64,000 nucleotides of DNA, taken from Deltaproteobacteria bacterium (GTDB lineage Bacteria; Myxococcota_A; Bradymonadia; REDH01). The stretch is taken from assembly GCA_007693585.1 (NCBI GenBank), contig REDH01000067.1:1-64000 (forward strand), read 5' to 3'. Positions 45,197 to 52,740 of the stretch are shown here, one piece after another (the first letter of the stretch is position 1; the number at the start of each line of letters is the position of its first letter). Both the position numbers and the translations under genes were made by a program. A model generated the notes under the pieces. It had not been told where the DNA came from, ran no database searches, and saw nothing but the letters and a program-made list of their open reading frames with translations.

Positions 45197-45637
45197 TCAG
45201 CGATGGTGCTGCGAGGAGGGGTAGGGGGATCGCCGGTCGAAGCCGAGGAAGGGCTGCGTCTGGGGGCGCGGCGCGGCGAGACCGGCGCACTGCATCACCT
45301 CGATGCTCCGGGTCCATCGGCACGATCCCTCGACGCAGCCGCACTGGCCGGACGGGACCGTGGCCAGGCACATGCCGACCTCGGTCACGCTGCAGACCGC
45401 GGCGGTCTCGGCCGGAGCGCACAGGCCGCCGGTGCAACCACCCGGCACGCAGTCCGCATCCGTCTCGCACAGCCCGAACTCCCACGCCGGGATGTGCGTC
45501 CGGTCGGGGAGCAGGGCCACGGGAGGGGCGGAGCGCCCGGGGTCGGACGAGCCCGCATTGACGACGGGCGCCGGGCCCGTGGCGCAACCGGCGAAGAGTG
45601 CGGATAGAAATGCGAACGCAGCGATTTTTTGACCCAT
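45197..45637 (-). CDS. Small cysteine-rich lipoprotein
   Basis: 146 residues. MGQKIAAFAFLSALFAGC is a signal peptide with lipidated Cys18. After a flexible segment the domain CETDADCVPGGCTGGLCAP...CSVTEVGMCLATVPSGQCGCVEGSC carries eight cysteines within about 45 residues, and one more follows later. The CxxDxDCxxGGCxxGxC pattern recalls the N-terminal halves of the Kazal-protein modules at the left end of the window. Extracytoplasmic; function unknown. The ATG at 45637 is the only start that keeps the signal peptide. Confidence 0.8.
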   Translation of the reverse strand: MGQKIAAFAFLSALFAGCATGPAPVVNAGSSDPGRSAPPVALLPDRTHIPAWEFGLCETDADCVPGGCTGGLCAPAETAAVCSVTEVGMCLATVPSGQCGCVEGSCRWTRSIEVMQCAGLAAPRPQTQPFLGFDRRSPYPSSQHHR

Positions 45638-45700
45638 CTGGGACGCGCCTGTAGCCCGTGGACTCGGTGCCTGCACCCGCAGCACCCAAGGGTCGCCAGT

Positions 45701-48208
45701 ATGCAGAAATGCTCCCGTGACACAACCGGCGTCGTTGGCTCGGCCACGACGTCGTCCGGCCTGTCCGCCAACGCACGGCGCGGGATGATCCTCGCCGCCG
45801 TGCTGGCGCTGTTCGCGCTGCACCCCCTCGCGATGCGTGTCGTGGTGGTGCCCCTGGTCGAGGCCCGGGGCGCCGCGCTGGGGATCGAGGTCGACGTGGC
45901 CGGCGTGCGGATGGGCTGGCCGCTGGACATCGTCGTCTCCGGCGTCGAGCTGCGCCCCGGGGACGAGGCGAACCGGCGCATGGTGCCGGCCGTCCACGTG
46001 CCCGAAGTTCGCCTCCGGTGGGCGCCGCACCGGAGCCTGTCCGCCGTGCGCAGCGGGCTCTCGTGGCGCGAGGGTCTGGCGCTGCGGCTCGACGCGCCCG
46101 AGGTCGTGCTGTCCGTCGACGTCGTCTCCGGCGGGGACCTGGCCTGGTTCCGCTCGCGCCGGGAACTCGCCGTCGCCGCGTCGCCCGGTGGCGGCGATGA
46201 CCAGGCGCGCACCGCGGCCGGTGCCCTGGACCGCTGGCCGGAGGTGCGCGTGCAGGGGGGCTTCGTGACCCTCGACGACCCGTCCGGTCTCCTGCCCGCG
46301 GTCGGCATCCGCATCGAGGAGCTCTGGCTCGCTCCGCCCTCGCGCCCCCCACGGCGGTTCGCCAGCGGCTCGCCCCCGGTGGCGCGGAGGGACGTGACCG
46401 GGATGGTGCGCGTGGAGGGCCTCGGCCGCGCGCTGCTTCGCGGCCGGCTCGGCGATGGCGATGACCGGAGCCTGGAAGTCCGCCTCGTCCAGGACAACGA
46501 CCTCGCACTGCTCCTGCCCGCCCGATGGCGGCCGCCGGCCAGCGCCGACCTCATGCTCGGCGCGGTCCGGTTCGAGGCACCCGCGGATCTCGTCGTCCAG
46601 CCCGTCCGGGGGCGGTCGCTCGGGCTCGCTCCGGCCGGCCCGACCGGCGGGGTGATCGACGCCGTCTGGCTCCACGAGCTGCGGTTCGGCGTGCGCCCCC
46701 ACGGGCTCGAGGTCCTCGTCACGGAGGCGCGTGTGCGCGCCCTCGGCCCCGCCGGCCCGGCCGGCGCCCAGCCGGCCCGCCTGATGCGGATCCCGGAGGT
46801 GCGCCTCGTCACGCCCTGGGACGAGGGCGGGGGCACCCTGGCGTTCGGAATCCTCGACGAGTTCGACCGCCTGCTCGAGGGCACCGTGACCTTCGACGAG
46901 GCCCACGAACCCACGCAGGTGGAGCTGCTCGCCGGCCACGTCTCCCTCGAGTCCTTCAGCCCGCTTCTGCACCTGCCCGGCGGGATCCGTATCGAGGGGG
47001 GGCTGCTCGACGGCGCGCTGGCCTGGCAGCGGTCGGACGGGGCCTGGTGGGCCAGCGCCCGGGGCCTCCTGCTGGACGGCCGCCTGCACGCACCACCCCT
47101 CGCGCCGGGGCCGCTCTCCGACGTGCGCCTCGAGTGGTCGGGCCGCATCCTCGGCGAGGACGCGGGAGGACGGGTCTCGGCCGAGGACGCGTGGGTCGTC
47201 GTCGGCGAGATCCCGATCCGCCTGGGCTTCGGCCGCGAGACGATGGAGACCGGGACCCGCTGGACGGCGACGATGGAGCTGGCGCCGGTGGAGGCCGAGC
47301 GCGTTCGCCGGTCGCTTCCGATCGGGTTCGCAGAGCGGCTCCAGGCGATGCGGTTCGAAGGTACCGTCGGCGTGAACGCTTCGCTCGACGTGGCCCCCGG
47401 CACCGACGAACCGGCGACCTTCGACGTCCAGGTCCTCGACGAGGACCTCCGGGTGGTCGACTTCGGCCCGCTGACGGCGCCCTCCCACTTCGCGGGCCCC
47501 TTCGAAGCACGGATGGTGTCCGCAGCCGGAGAGCCGCTCCGGCTGGACGCGACCGGTAGCTCCTGGTTCTCCCTCGGTGGCTCGGAGTGGCCCCGTCTCG
47601 CGCGGATCGTCATGGCCGCGGAGGACGACCGGTTCCTGATGCACGAGGGCTTCGACGTGCGGGCCCTGGGGGCGGCGATCAAGGCCAACCTCGAGGCGGG
47701 CAGCGTGGTCCGCGGGGGCAGCACGATCTCGCAGCAGGTCGTGAAGAACCTCTACACCGACAGCCGGCGGACGCTGGACCGGAAGATCGAGGAGCTGCTC
47801 CTCACCCGCGAGCTCGAGGCGGCGCTCTCCAAGACCCGGATCCTCGAGATCTACCTGAACATGGCCCACCTCGGTCCCGGTGTGCACGGGGTGGAGGATG
47901 CCGCGAGGATGTGGTTCGGGCGAAGCGCCCCCGAACTCGCCCTCCTCGAGGGCACGTTCCTCGCAGCGATCCTCCCCGCACCGGAGCGCTTCGGCCGCGC
48001 CTACGCCGCCGGCGAGCTGCCGGAGTGCCGGTGGGAGAAGATGCGCAACATCCTGCACAACCTGCACCGGGCCGGGGTCATCGACGACGACGCGCATCGC
48101 GCCGCCCGCCACCAGCTCCGGCAGCGCCGCATCAGCCGCCATCCCCCGCCGTCGCCCGCAGCGCTGGATGGCCGCGCCTCCGCCCCTCCGAGCGCACGGC
48201 CGCTCTAG
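45701..48208 (+). CDS. AsmA-like / GT51 peptidoglycan glycosyltransferase fusion 2
   Basis: 835 residues from the ATG at 45701 (AAGGG upstream); ATG at 45785 is an alternative. One membrane helix (MILAAVLALFALHPLAMRV), then AsmA-like beta repeats to about 600 (LGIEVDVAGVRMGWPLDIVVSGVEL, VRVQGGFVTLDDPSG), then GT51 at about 625-800: EDDRFLMHEGFD, GGSTISQQVVKN, DRKIEELLLTRELE and KTRILEIYLNMAHLGPGVHGV. Here motif I is canonical (His and Asp kept), unlike fusion 1. No transpeptidase domain. Divergent from the Cys-rich lipoprotein gene by 63 nt. Confidence 0.88.
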   Translation: MQKCSRDTTGVVGSATTSSGLSANARRGMILAAVLALFALHPLAMRVVVVPLVEARGAALGIEVDVAGVRMGWPLDIVVSGVELRPGDEANRRMVPAVHVPEVRLRWAPHRSLSAVRSGLSWREGLALRLDAPEVVLSVDVVSGGDLAWFRSRRELAVAASPGGGDDQARTAAGALDRWPEVRVQGGFVTLDDPSGLLPAVGIRIEELWLAPPSRPPRRFASGSPPVARRDVTGMVRVEGLGRALLRGRLGDGDDRSLEVRLVQDNDLALLLPARWRPPASADLMLGAVRFEAPADLVVQPVRGRSLGLAPAGPTGGVIDAVWLHELRFGVRPHGLEVLVTEARVRALGPAGPAGAQPARLMRIPEVRLVTPWDEGGGTLAFGILDEFDRLLEGTVTFDEAHEPTQVELLAGHVSLESFSPLLHLPGGIRIEGGLLDGALAWQRSDGAWWASARGLLLDGRLHAPPLAPGPLSDVRLEWSGRILGEDAGGRVSAEDAWVVVGEIPIRLGFGRETMETGTRWTATMELAPVEAERVRRSLPIGFAERLQAMRFEGTVGVNASLDVAPGTDEPATFDVQVLDEDLRVVDFGPLTAPSHFAGPFEARMVSAAGEPLRLDATGSSWFSLGGSEWPRLARIVMAAEDDRFLMHEGFDVRALGAAIKANLEAGSVVRGGSTISQQVVKNLYTDSRRTLDRKIEELLLTRELEAALSKTRILEIYLNMAHLGPGVHGVEDAARMWFGRSAPELALLEGTFLAAILPAPERFGRAYAAGELPECRWEKMRNILHNLHRAGVIDDDAHRAARHQLRQRRISRHPPPSPAALDGRASAPPSARPL

Positions 48209-48237
48209 CCCTCCGCCCCTCCGAGCGCACGGTCGCT
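48177..48237 (+). repeat. 28-bp direct repeat across a stop codon
   Basis: Copies at 48177-48204 and 48210-48237 differ at one base (C/T) and are offset by 33 bp. The first encodes the last residues of the GT51 fusion (SAPPSARPL); the TAG at 48206 falls between the copies. The duplication probably moved or created the present stop. Confidence 0.85.
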
Positions 48238-48574
48238 GCAGCTCTCCGCCCCGCCCGCTACCGTCGCGCGGTGCGGGCGCCGCTCGTCCCCGCGGCCGCC
48301 AGCCCCATGCCGTCGACTCCCGGCGGGAGCCCCGCGTCGGTCCGCCACGACACGGGCCTCGACAGCGCCGACCGTGCTTCCTCGAACGTGGCCAGCAGGT
48401 GCGGGCCCCCGTGGCGCGCCGCGACACGGGCCTCGACCGGCGGTGCGCTTGCCTGCCCGCGGTGCGGTTGGTAAGGGGCGCGCGGCCGGGTCCGCCCGGC
48501 CCGAGAACCCTGCCCGCGAGGCATCCGGCCGCCGCCCTCCACGCGGGCGGACGGCGAGCGACCCTGGAGCCATC
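48209..48574. other. 366-bp intergenic region before ald
   Basis: Begins with the second copy of the 28-bp repeat. The rest is very GC-rich with short stretches repeated loosely (CGCGACACGGGCCTCGAC-like sequence occurs twice near 48345 and 48425). Open frames exist but show no protein-like pattern. I see no clear promoter or RNA gene. Confidence 0.5.
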
Positions 48575-49696
48575 ATGAAGATCGGTGTTCCCGCTGAAGT
48601 GAAGAACCACGAGTACCGCGTCGGCCTGGTGCCCGGCGGTGCACAGCTGCTCATCCGGGACGGACACGAGGTGATCGTGCAGCAGGGCGCCGGGGCCGGG
48701 TGCGGCATCCCCGACGAGGCCTACGAAGCCGTCGGCTGCCGGCTGGCGCCCGACGCGGACGAGACCTGGGGCGCGGCGGACATGATCATCAAGGTCAAGG
48801 AGCCGATCGCCGAGGAGTACCCCCGCATGCGTCAGGGGCAGCTCATCTACACCTTCTTCCACCTTGCGGCCGTGCCCGAGCTGGCGAAGGCGCTCCTCGA
48901 GCGCGAGGTGACCGCCGTGGCGTACGAGACCATCGAACTCCCGGACGGCTCGCTGCCCCTGCTCCGCCCGATGAGCGAGGTCGCCGGCCGCATGTCCATC
49001 CAGGTCGGCGCACGCTGCCTGGAGAAGGAGGCCGGCGGTCGCGGGGTCCTGCTCGGTGGCATCCCCGGCGTGCAGCAGGGCAAGGTCGTCATCCTCGGCG
49101 GCGGGACCGTCGGCACGGAGGCGGCGAAGATGGCCATGGGCCTCGGCGCCCGCGTCACCATCTGCGACGTCAACCTCCAGCGTCTGCGGTACCTCGACGA
49201 CGTCTTCGGCAACCGCCTCCAGACCGTCTACTCCACGCCCCAGTCGATCCTCGAGGCGATCGTCGACGCGGACCTCGTGGTCGGGGCCGTGCTGATCACC
49301 GGTGCGCGCGCTCCCCGGCTCGTCCGTGAGCAGGACCTCAAGCAGATGCTCCCCGGGGCCGTGGTGGTCGACGTGAGCGTCGATCAGGGGGGATGCATCG
49401 AGACCTGCCGCCCCACCACCCACGAGAACCCCACCTACATCGTCGACGACGTCGTGCACTACTGCGTCGCGAACATGCCCGGCGCCGTAGCGCGCACGAG
49501 CACCTACGGCCTGACCAACACGACCCTCGGCCATGCGCGCGCTCTCGCGGGCCTCGGGCTGGCCGAGGCCACCGCAGCGAGCCGTCCGCTCGCCCTCGGC
49601 GTCAACACCTGTGGCGGATTCGTGACCTACGAGGCGGTGGCCCGCGACCTCGAGCTCCCGTACCGCAGCCTCGACAGCGTGCTCGGCCGCGCCTGA
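48575..49696 (+). CDS. ald: Alanine dehydrogenase
   Basis: 373 residues, the usual length. NAD-dependent interconversion of L-alanine and pyruvate plus ammonia, cytoplasmic hexamer. MKIGVPAEVKNHEYRVGLVP and IIKVKEP carry the substrate-binding Arg and Lys; YTFFHLAA has the catalytic His; the Rossmann motif is VVILGGGTVGTEAAKMA; VVVDVSVDQGGCIET supplies the Asp. ATG at 48575 has GGAG 6 nt upstream. It stands alone. With ilvA and the glutamate dehydrogenase it fits growth on amino acids. Confidence 0.95.
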   Translation: MKIGVPAEVKNHEYRVGLVPGGAQLLIRDGHEVIVQQGAGAGCGIPDEAYEAVGCRLAPDADETWGAADMIIKVKEPIAEEYPRMRQGQLIYTFFHLAAVPELAKALLEREVTAVAYETIELPDGSLPLLRPMSEVAGRMSIQVGARCLEKEAGGRGVLLGGIPGVQQGKVVILGGGTVGTEAAKMAMGLGARVTICDVNLQRLRYLDDVFGNRLQTVYSTPQSILEAIVDADLVVGAVLITGARAPRLVREQDLKQMLPGAVVVDVSVDQGGCIETCRPTTHENPTYIVDDVVHYCVANMPGAVARTSTYGLTNTTLGHARALAGLGLAEATAASRPLALGVNTCGGFVTYEAVARDLELPYRSLDSVLGRA

Positions 49697-49837
49697 ACCC
49701 GGGTGACGGCTCGGTCAGGATCGGGTGGTCACCCGTCGCCGTCACAAGCGGCGGTAACCCGCATGGCCATACGCGGCACGTCGAATGGATGTCGCAAACG
49801 GGACACGCCGGCCGCGAGATGCAGCGCAGCGCGAAGC

Positions 49838-50089
49838 CTACCGACCGGAGCTCTCGCGAATCGCTGCTTCCACCGCGTGCTCGAGGGCCTCGAGATCCTC
49901 GATGCCGCGCAGCTCAGAGAGCCGGTTCGGTGCGAGCCGCGCAGCCAGGGCAAGCCGTTCCTGCCGACCCTCCTGCCGACCCTCCTGCCGGCCTTCCTCG
50001 AGAAATTCGCGCCGCCTTTCGCAGATGGAGCCCGTAACCTCGGCGCGCGCTGGCGCGAGGGCCCGATCGTCGCTATCCTCAAGGCGCAC
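49838..50089 (-). pseudogene. Remnant of a Rpn/PD-(D/E)XK nuclease-like gene (C-terminal part)
   Basis: An 83-codon frame ends with EEGRQEGRQEGRQERLALAARLAPNRLSELRGIEDLEALEHAVEAAIRES. The (E)GRQEGRQE run followed by a DLEALE helix is the usual C-terminus of the Rpn/transposase-associated PD-(D/E)XK family. The catalytic domain that should precede it is absent: upstream on the minus strand lies the start of the ECF sigma region. So this looks like a decayed fragment of a transferred gene. The family call rests only on the tail. Confidence 0.55.
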
Positions 50090-50118
50090 CGTGCTGGTCC
50101 GGCCGGCGCGCTGCCGTT

Positions 50119-50161
50119 GATCGCGTTCCGGAGGGAATGTGGATCGCGTTCCGGAGGGAAT
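50119..50161 (+). repeat. 20-bp tandem repeat upstream of the ECF sigma gene
   Basis: Two exact copies of GATCGCGTTCCGGAGGGAAT at 50119-50138 and 50142-50161 (period 23). Each contains GGAGGGAAT. The first is directly followed by ATG, opening an eight-codon frame (MWIAFRRE, 50137-50163) that ends in the second copy. It could be a duplicated operator, a sigma-recognised element or a leader peptide; about 100 nt before the sigma ATG. Confidence 0.8.
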
Positions 50162-50264
50162 AGAGCCCTCGCGTCGCTCGTTGAACCTCGCGGAGCCCTG
50201 CTCCGGAGTGGTTGTGAACGTCCGCGGGCGCCTTCACTTCGACCTGACGACAGACGAGGACTTC

Positions 50265-50930
50265 ATGCTGGGACGCCGACGCCGCCGAGACATCGACGCC
50301 ATCTTCGAAGAGGAGGCGATGCCGCATGCGGACGCCCTGTACGGGGCGGCCATGCGGTTCACGCGGAGCCCCCGGGACGCCGAGGATCTGGTCCAGGACG
50401 CGCTGCTCAAGGCTTACACGCACTTCGAGAAGTACGAGCCGGGGACGAATTGCAAGGCGTGGCTGTTCCGGATCCTGACGAACACGTTCATCAACAAGTA
50501 CCGCAAGCGCCAGCGCGAGAAGCTGGTGTTCACGGACGAGGATGCGCGCCCGCTCGCGGAGCGGGTGGCGGCCCGGCCGCCGCTCGAGCTCGAGCCCCGC
50601 GAGGAGGAGGCCCGGGACGCGGTGGAGCGGCTGTTCGGCGACGAGGTCAGCGAGGCGCTGATGGGATTGCCGATCGACTTCCGGATGGTGGTGATCCTCG
50701 TGGATGTGCACGACTTCTCGTACAGGGAGTGCGCCGAGATCCTGGAGTGCCCGATCGGGACGGTGATGAGCCGGCTGTATCGGGGCCGTCGTCTTTTGAG
50801 ATCGCAGCTCGTGGAGTACGCGCTCGAGGAGGGCGTGGTGAACGAGGTGAGCGAGGACTACCGGGAGCAGATCGAGTCCGATCGGGGCGAGACGATCGCC
50901 TTCCCGCTCCAGCGCCGTGCAGTCGGATGA
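50265..50930 (+). CDS. ECF RNA polymerase sigma factor (SigE-like)
   Basis: 221 residues from the ATG at 50265 (GAGGA just upstream); the frame is open to a GTG at 50139 but that part is not sigma-like. Region 2 is DALYGAAMRFTRSPRDAEDLVQDALLKAYTHFEKYEPGTNCKAWLF; region 4 is ALMGLPIDFRMVVILVDVHDFSYRECAEILECPIGTVMSRLYRGRRLLRSQL. It directs RNA polymerase to stress promoters. The anti-sigma gene follows 14 nt later, the normal arrangement; both are probably autoregulated. Confidence 0.92.
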   Translation: MLGRRRRRDIDAIFEEEAMPHADALYGAAMRFTRSPRDAEDLVQDALLKAYTHFEKYEPGTNCKAWLFRILTNTFINKYRKRQREKLVFTDEDARPLAERVAARPPLELEPREEEARDAVERLFGDEVSEALMGLPIDFRMVVILVDVHDFSYRECAEILECPIGTVMSRLYRGRRLLRSQLVEYALEEGVVNEVSEDYREQIESDRGETIAFPLQRRAVG

Positions 50931-50944
50931 CCGGGAGGTCCCCC

Positions 50945-51760
50945 ATGAATCGCCTCGATTGCGAGACCGTGCGGGAGAGCGTGGACCTCTATCTGGACGG
51001 CGAGCTCGACGGTGTGGGCATGGTCGAGTTCGAAGATCACCTGGGCCGCTGCGGCGCTTGCCGTGATCGACTGGAGTCGCGTCGGGAGACGAAGGAGCGT
51101 CTTCGCTCGCTGTCGGGCTCGCTGGCGGCGCCCTCGTCGCTGAAGAGCCGGCTGCGGGAGGGCGTTCGCGCTCGCGCGAGCCACGAGCGCCGTCGCGCCC
51201 GTCGGCGGCTGGTCGTCCGGGGGGCGGTGGGCGGTGGGGTGGCCCTCGGCCTGGCGCTGGGGATCCTGGTGCTGTCGGACGGTGCAGGGGAGTCGTCGGA
51301 GGAGGCCCGTGGTGAGGTGGCGGGCATGACGGCGGTGGGGTCGCCGGTCATCGCGCAGGCCGTCGCCTGGCATCGTCGCGAGATTCCGGTGGAGGTCACG
51401 GGCCCCGTGGCCGACACGGTGCGGGCCTGGTTCGACGGCAAGCTTCCCTACGAGGTGGATGTTCCGGAGATCGGGCGGGAGGGGAACCTCCTCGGGGCGC
51501 GGCTGAGCCACATCGATGCGCAGCCCTCTGCCCACATCGTGTACGAGGTCGACGGGCGAAAGCTCACCGTGATGGTCTTCGATGCGCGGGAGTTCCCCCT
51601 GCCCGGCTGGGCATCCGCGACGGACGGGCTCCTCATCGACAACTCGAGTGGCTACAACGTGGTGATGGTGCAGCGGGGTGGACTGGGGTACACCTTCACC
51701 TCGGACGTGTCGGAGGAACGCCTCCGGTCCATCGTGTACCGGGGCCTGGCCATCCGCTGA
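50945..51760 (+). CDS. Membrane anti-sigma factor with zinc-finger-like domain
   Basis: 271 residues. ATG at 50945 has GGGAGG 6 nt upstream; the ATG at 50927 overlapping the sigma stop is an alternative. N-terminal zf-HC2-type domain: CETVRESVDLYLDGELD ... FEDHLGRCGACRDRL, keeping HxxxCxxC, the zinc-binding/redox set of ZAS anti-sigma factors. One membrane helix (GAVGGGVALGLALGILVLS, about 98-116). The periplasmic part of 150 residues (VTGPVADTVRAWFDGKLPYEVDVPEI, HIVYEVDGRKLTVMVFD) resembles the sensor part of RskA/FecR-like anti-sigma proteins. It should hold the sigma factor inactive until an envelope or redox signal. Confidence 0.88.
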   Translation: MNRLDCETVRESVDLYLDGELDGVGMVEFEDHLGRCGACRDRLESRRETKERLRSLSGSLAAPSSLKSRLREGVRARASHERRRARRRLVVRGAVGGGVALGLALGILVLSDGAGESSEEARGEVAGMTAVGSPVIAQAVAWHRREIPVEVTGPVADTVRAWFDGKLPYEVDVPEIGREGNLLGARLSHIDAQPSAHIVYEVDGRKLTVMVFDAREFPLPGWASATDGLLIDNSSGYNVVMVQRGGLGYTFTSDVSEERLRSIVYRGLAIR

Positions 51761-51796
51761 TCGGGATGTTCCGATCGGCGGCCAAAATCCGCCGGG

Positions 51797-51814
51797 GCGT
51801 CACGTCGTTGTCAT
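51797..51814 (+). promoter_or_regulatory. Candidate Pho box upstream of phoB
   Basis: GCGTCAC-GTCG-TTGTCAT: two 7-bp half-sites separated by 4 bp, as in the PhoB-binding consensus CTGTCAT-N4-CTGTCAT. The second half matches 6 of 7, the first 4 of 7. It lies 72 nt before the phoB ATG. A clear -10 at the usual distance is not evident. Suggests autoregulation. Confidence 0.45.
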
Positions 51815-51886
51815 GCGTACGATTCAGTCTGCCCTGCAGGAACGGGAATGGGTTCCCGGTCCGTGGAGAGGTACCATGGAGTCGAG

Positions 51887-52597
51887 ATGACCGAGAGCGT
51901 GCTGATCGTGGATGACGAGCCGGATCTGCTCGAGATGGTCGAGTTCAATCTCGAGAAGGCCGGGTTCAGGGTGCTCACGGCTGCCAACGGGGCGGACGCG
52001 ATGGAGCTGGCGCGGGCGGAGCTGCCGAGCCTGATCCTTCTGGACCTGATGCTTCCCGATGTACAGGGGACGGAGGTGTGTCGCACGCTGAAGTCGGACG
52101 CGCGCACCCGCGACATCCCCATCATCATGGTCACGGCCCGTGGCGAGGAGATCGACCGTGTGGTCGGGTTCGAGCTGGGGGCGGAGGACTACGTGGTGAA
52201 GCCGTTCTCGCCGCGGGAGCTGGTGCTCCGGGTGAAGGCGATGCTGAAGCGGATGGCGCGTCCGTCGGTGGAGGAGCCGGCGAAGGATGCGGTGCTTCAC
52301 TTCGGCGACATCAAGGTCGATCAGGGGCGTCACCGGGTGTGGGTGGGGGAGGAGGAGGTCCAGCTCACGGCGCTGGAGTTCCGGCTGCTGAGCACGTTCA
52401 TCCGTCGACGAGGGCGGGTGCAGTCGCGGGAGCGTCTCCTCGATGACGTGTGGGGGATCGATGTGGAGGTCACGACCCGGACGGTGGATACCCACGTGAA
52501 GCGCCTGCGGGAGAAGCTGCTCGGGGCGGGCCAGTACATCGAGACCGTGCGGGGGGTCGGGTATCGCTTCAGCGAGCGCCCGGAGGACGCGGGCTGA
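51887..52597 (+). CDS. phoB: PhoB-type response regulator
   Basis: 236 residues. Receiver domain with acidic pocket VDDEPD, phospho-acceptor D53 (LLDLMLPD), T83 (VTAR) and K105 (VVKPFS). OmpR/PhoB winged helix from about 135 (LTALEFRLLSTFIRRRGRVQSRERLLDDVWG, RTVDTHVKRLREKL, VRGVGYRF). ATG at 51887 follows GGAG. With phoR and phoU downstream it forms the phosphate-starvation regulatory unit. Confidence 0.93.
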   Translation: MTESVLIVDDEPDLLEMVEFNLEKAGFRVLTAANGADAMELARAELPSLILLDLMLPDVQGTEVCRTLKSDARTRDIPIIMVTARGEEIDRVVGFELGAEDYVVKPFSPRELVLRVKAMLKRMARPSVEEPAKDAVLHFGDIKVDQGRHRVWVGEEEVQLTALEFRLLSTFIRRRGRVQSRERLLDDVWGIDVEVTTRTVDTHVKRLREKLLGAGQYIETVRGVGYRFSERPEDAG

Positions 52598-52740
52598 GGA
52601 TGGCTTGACGGGGCGGATTGTCCTGTGGTCCACGGCACCTCGGTCCGAGGTGCCGCCTGTCGACGGGCCGGGCGGTGCGCGCCGCGGTCTGGTGGCCGCG
52701 GGTCGGCTCGGGCCGGGATCGGGTCGGACGGGGAGTCAGG

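Noticed and set aside
48209-48574. Small gene or tRNA in the gap before ald.
   Set aside because: Frames are Arg/Pro-rich without a ribosome-binding site, and no cloverleaf could be drawn.
45197-49534. A 1,445-codon open frame on the minus strand.
   Set aside because: Apart from its last 146 codons (the Cys-rich lipoprotein) it is antisense to the GT51 fusion and ald, shows no protein-like pattern, and is explained by stop-poor high-GC DNA.
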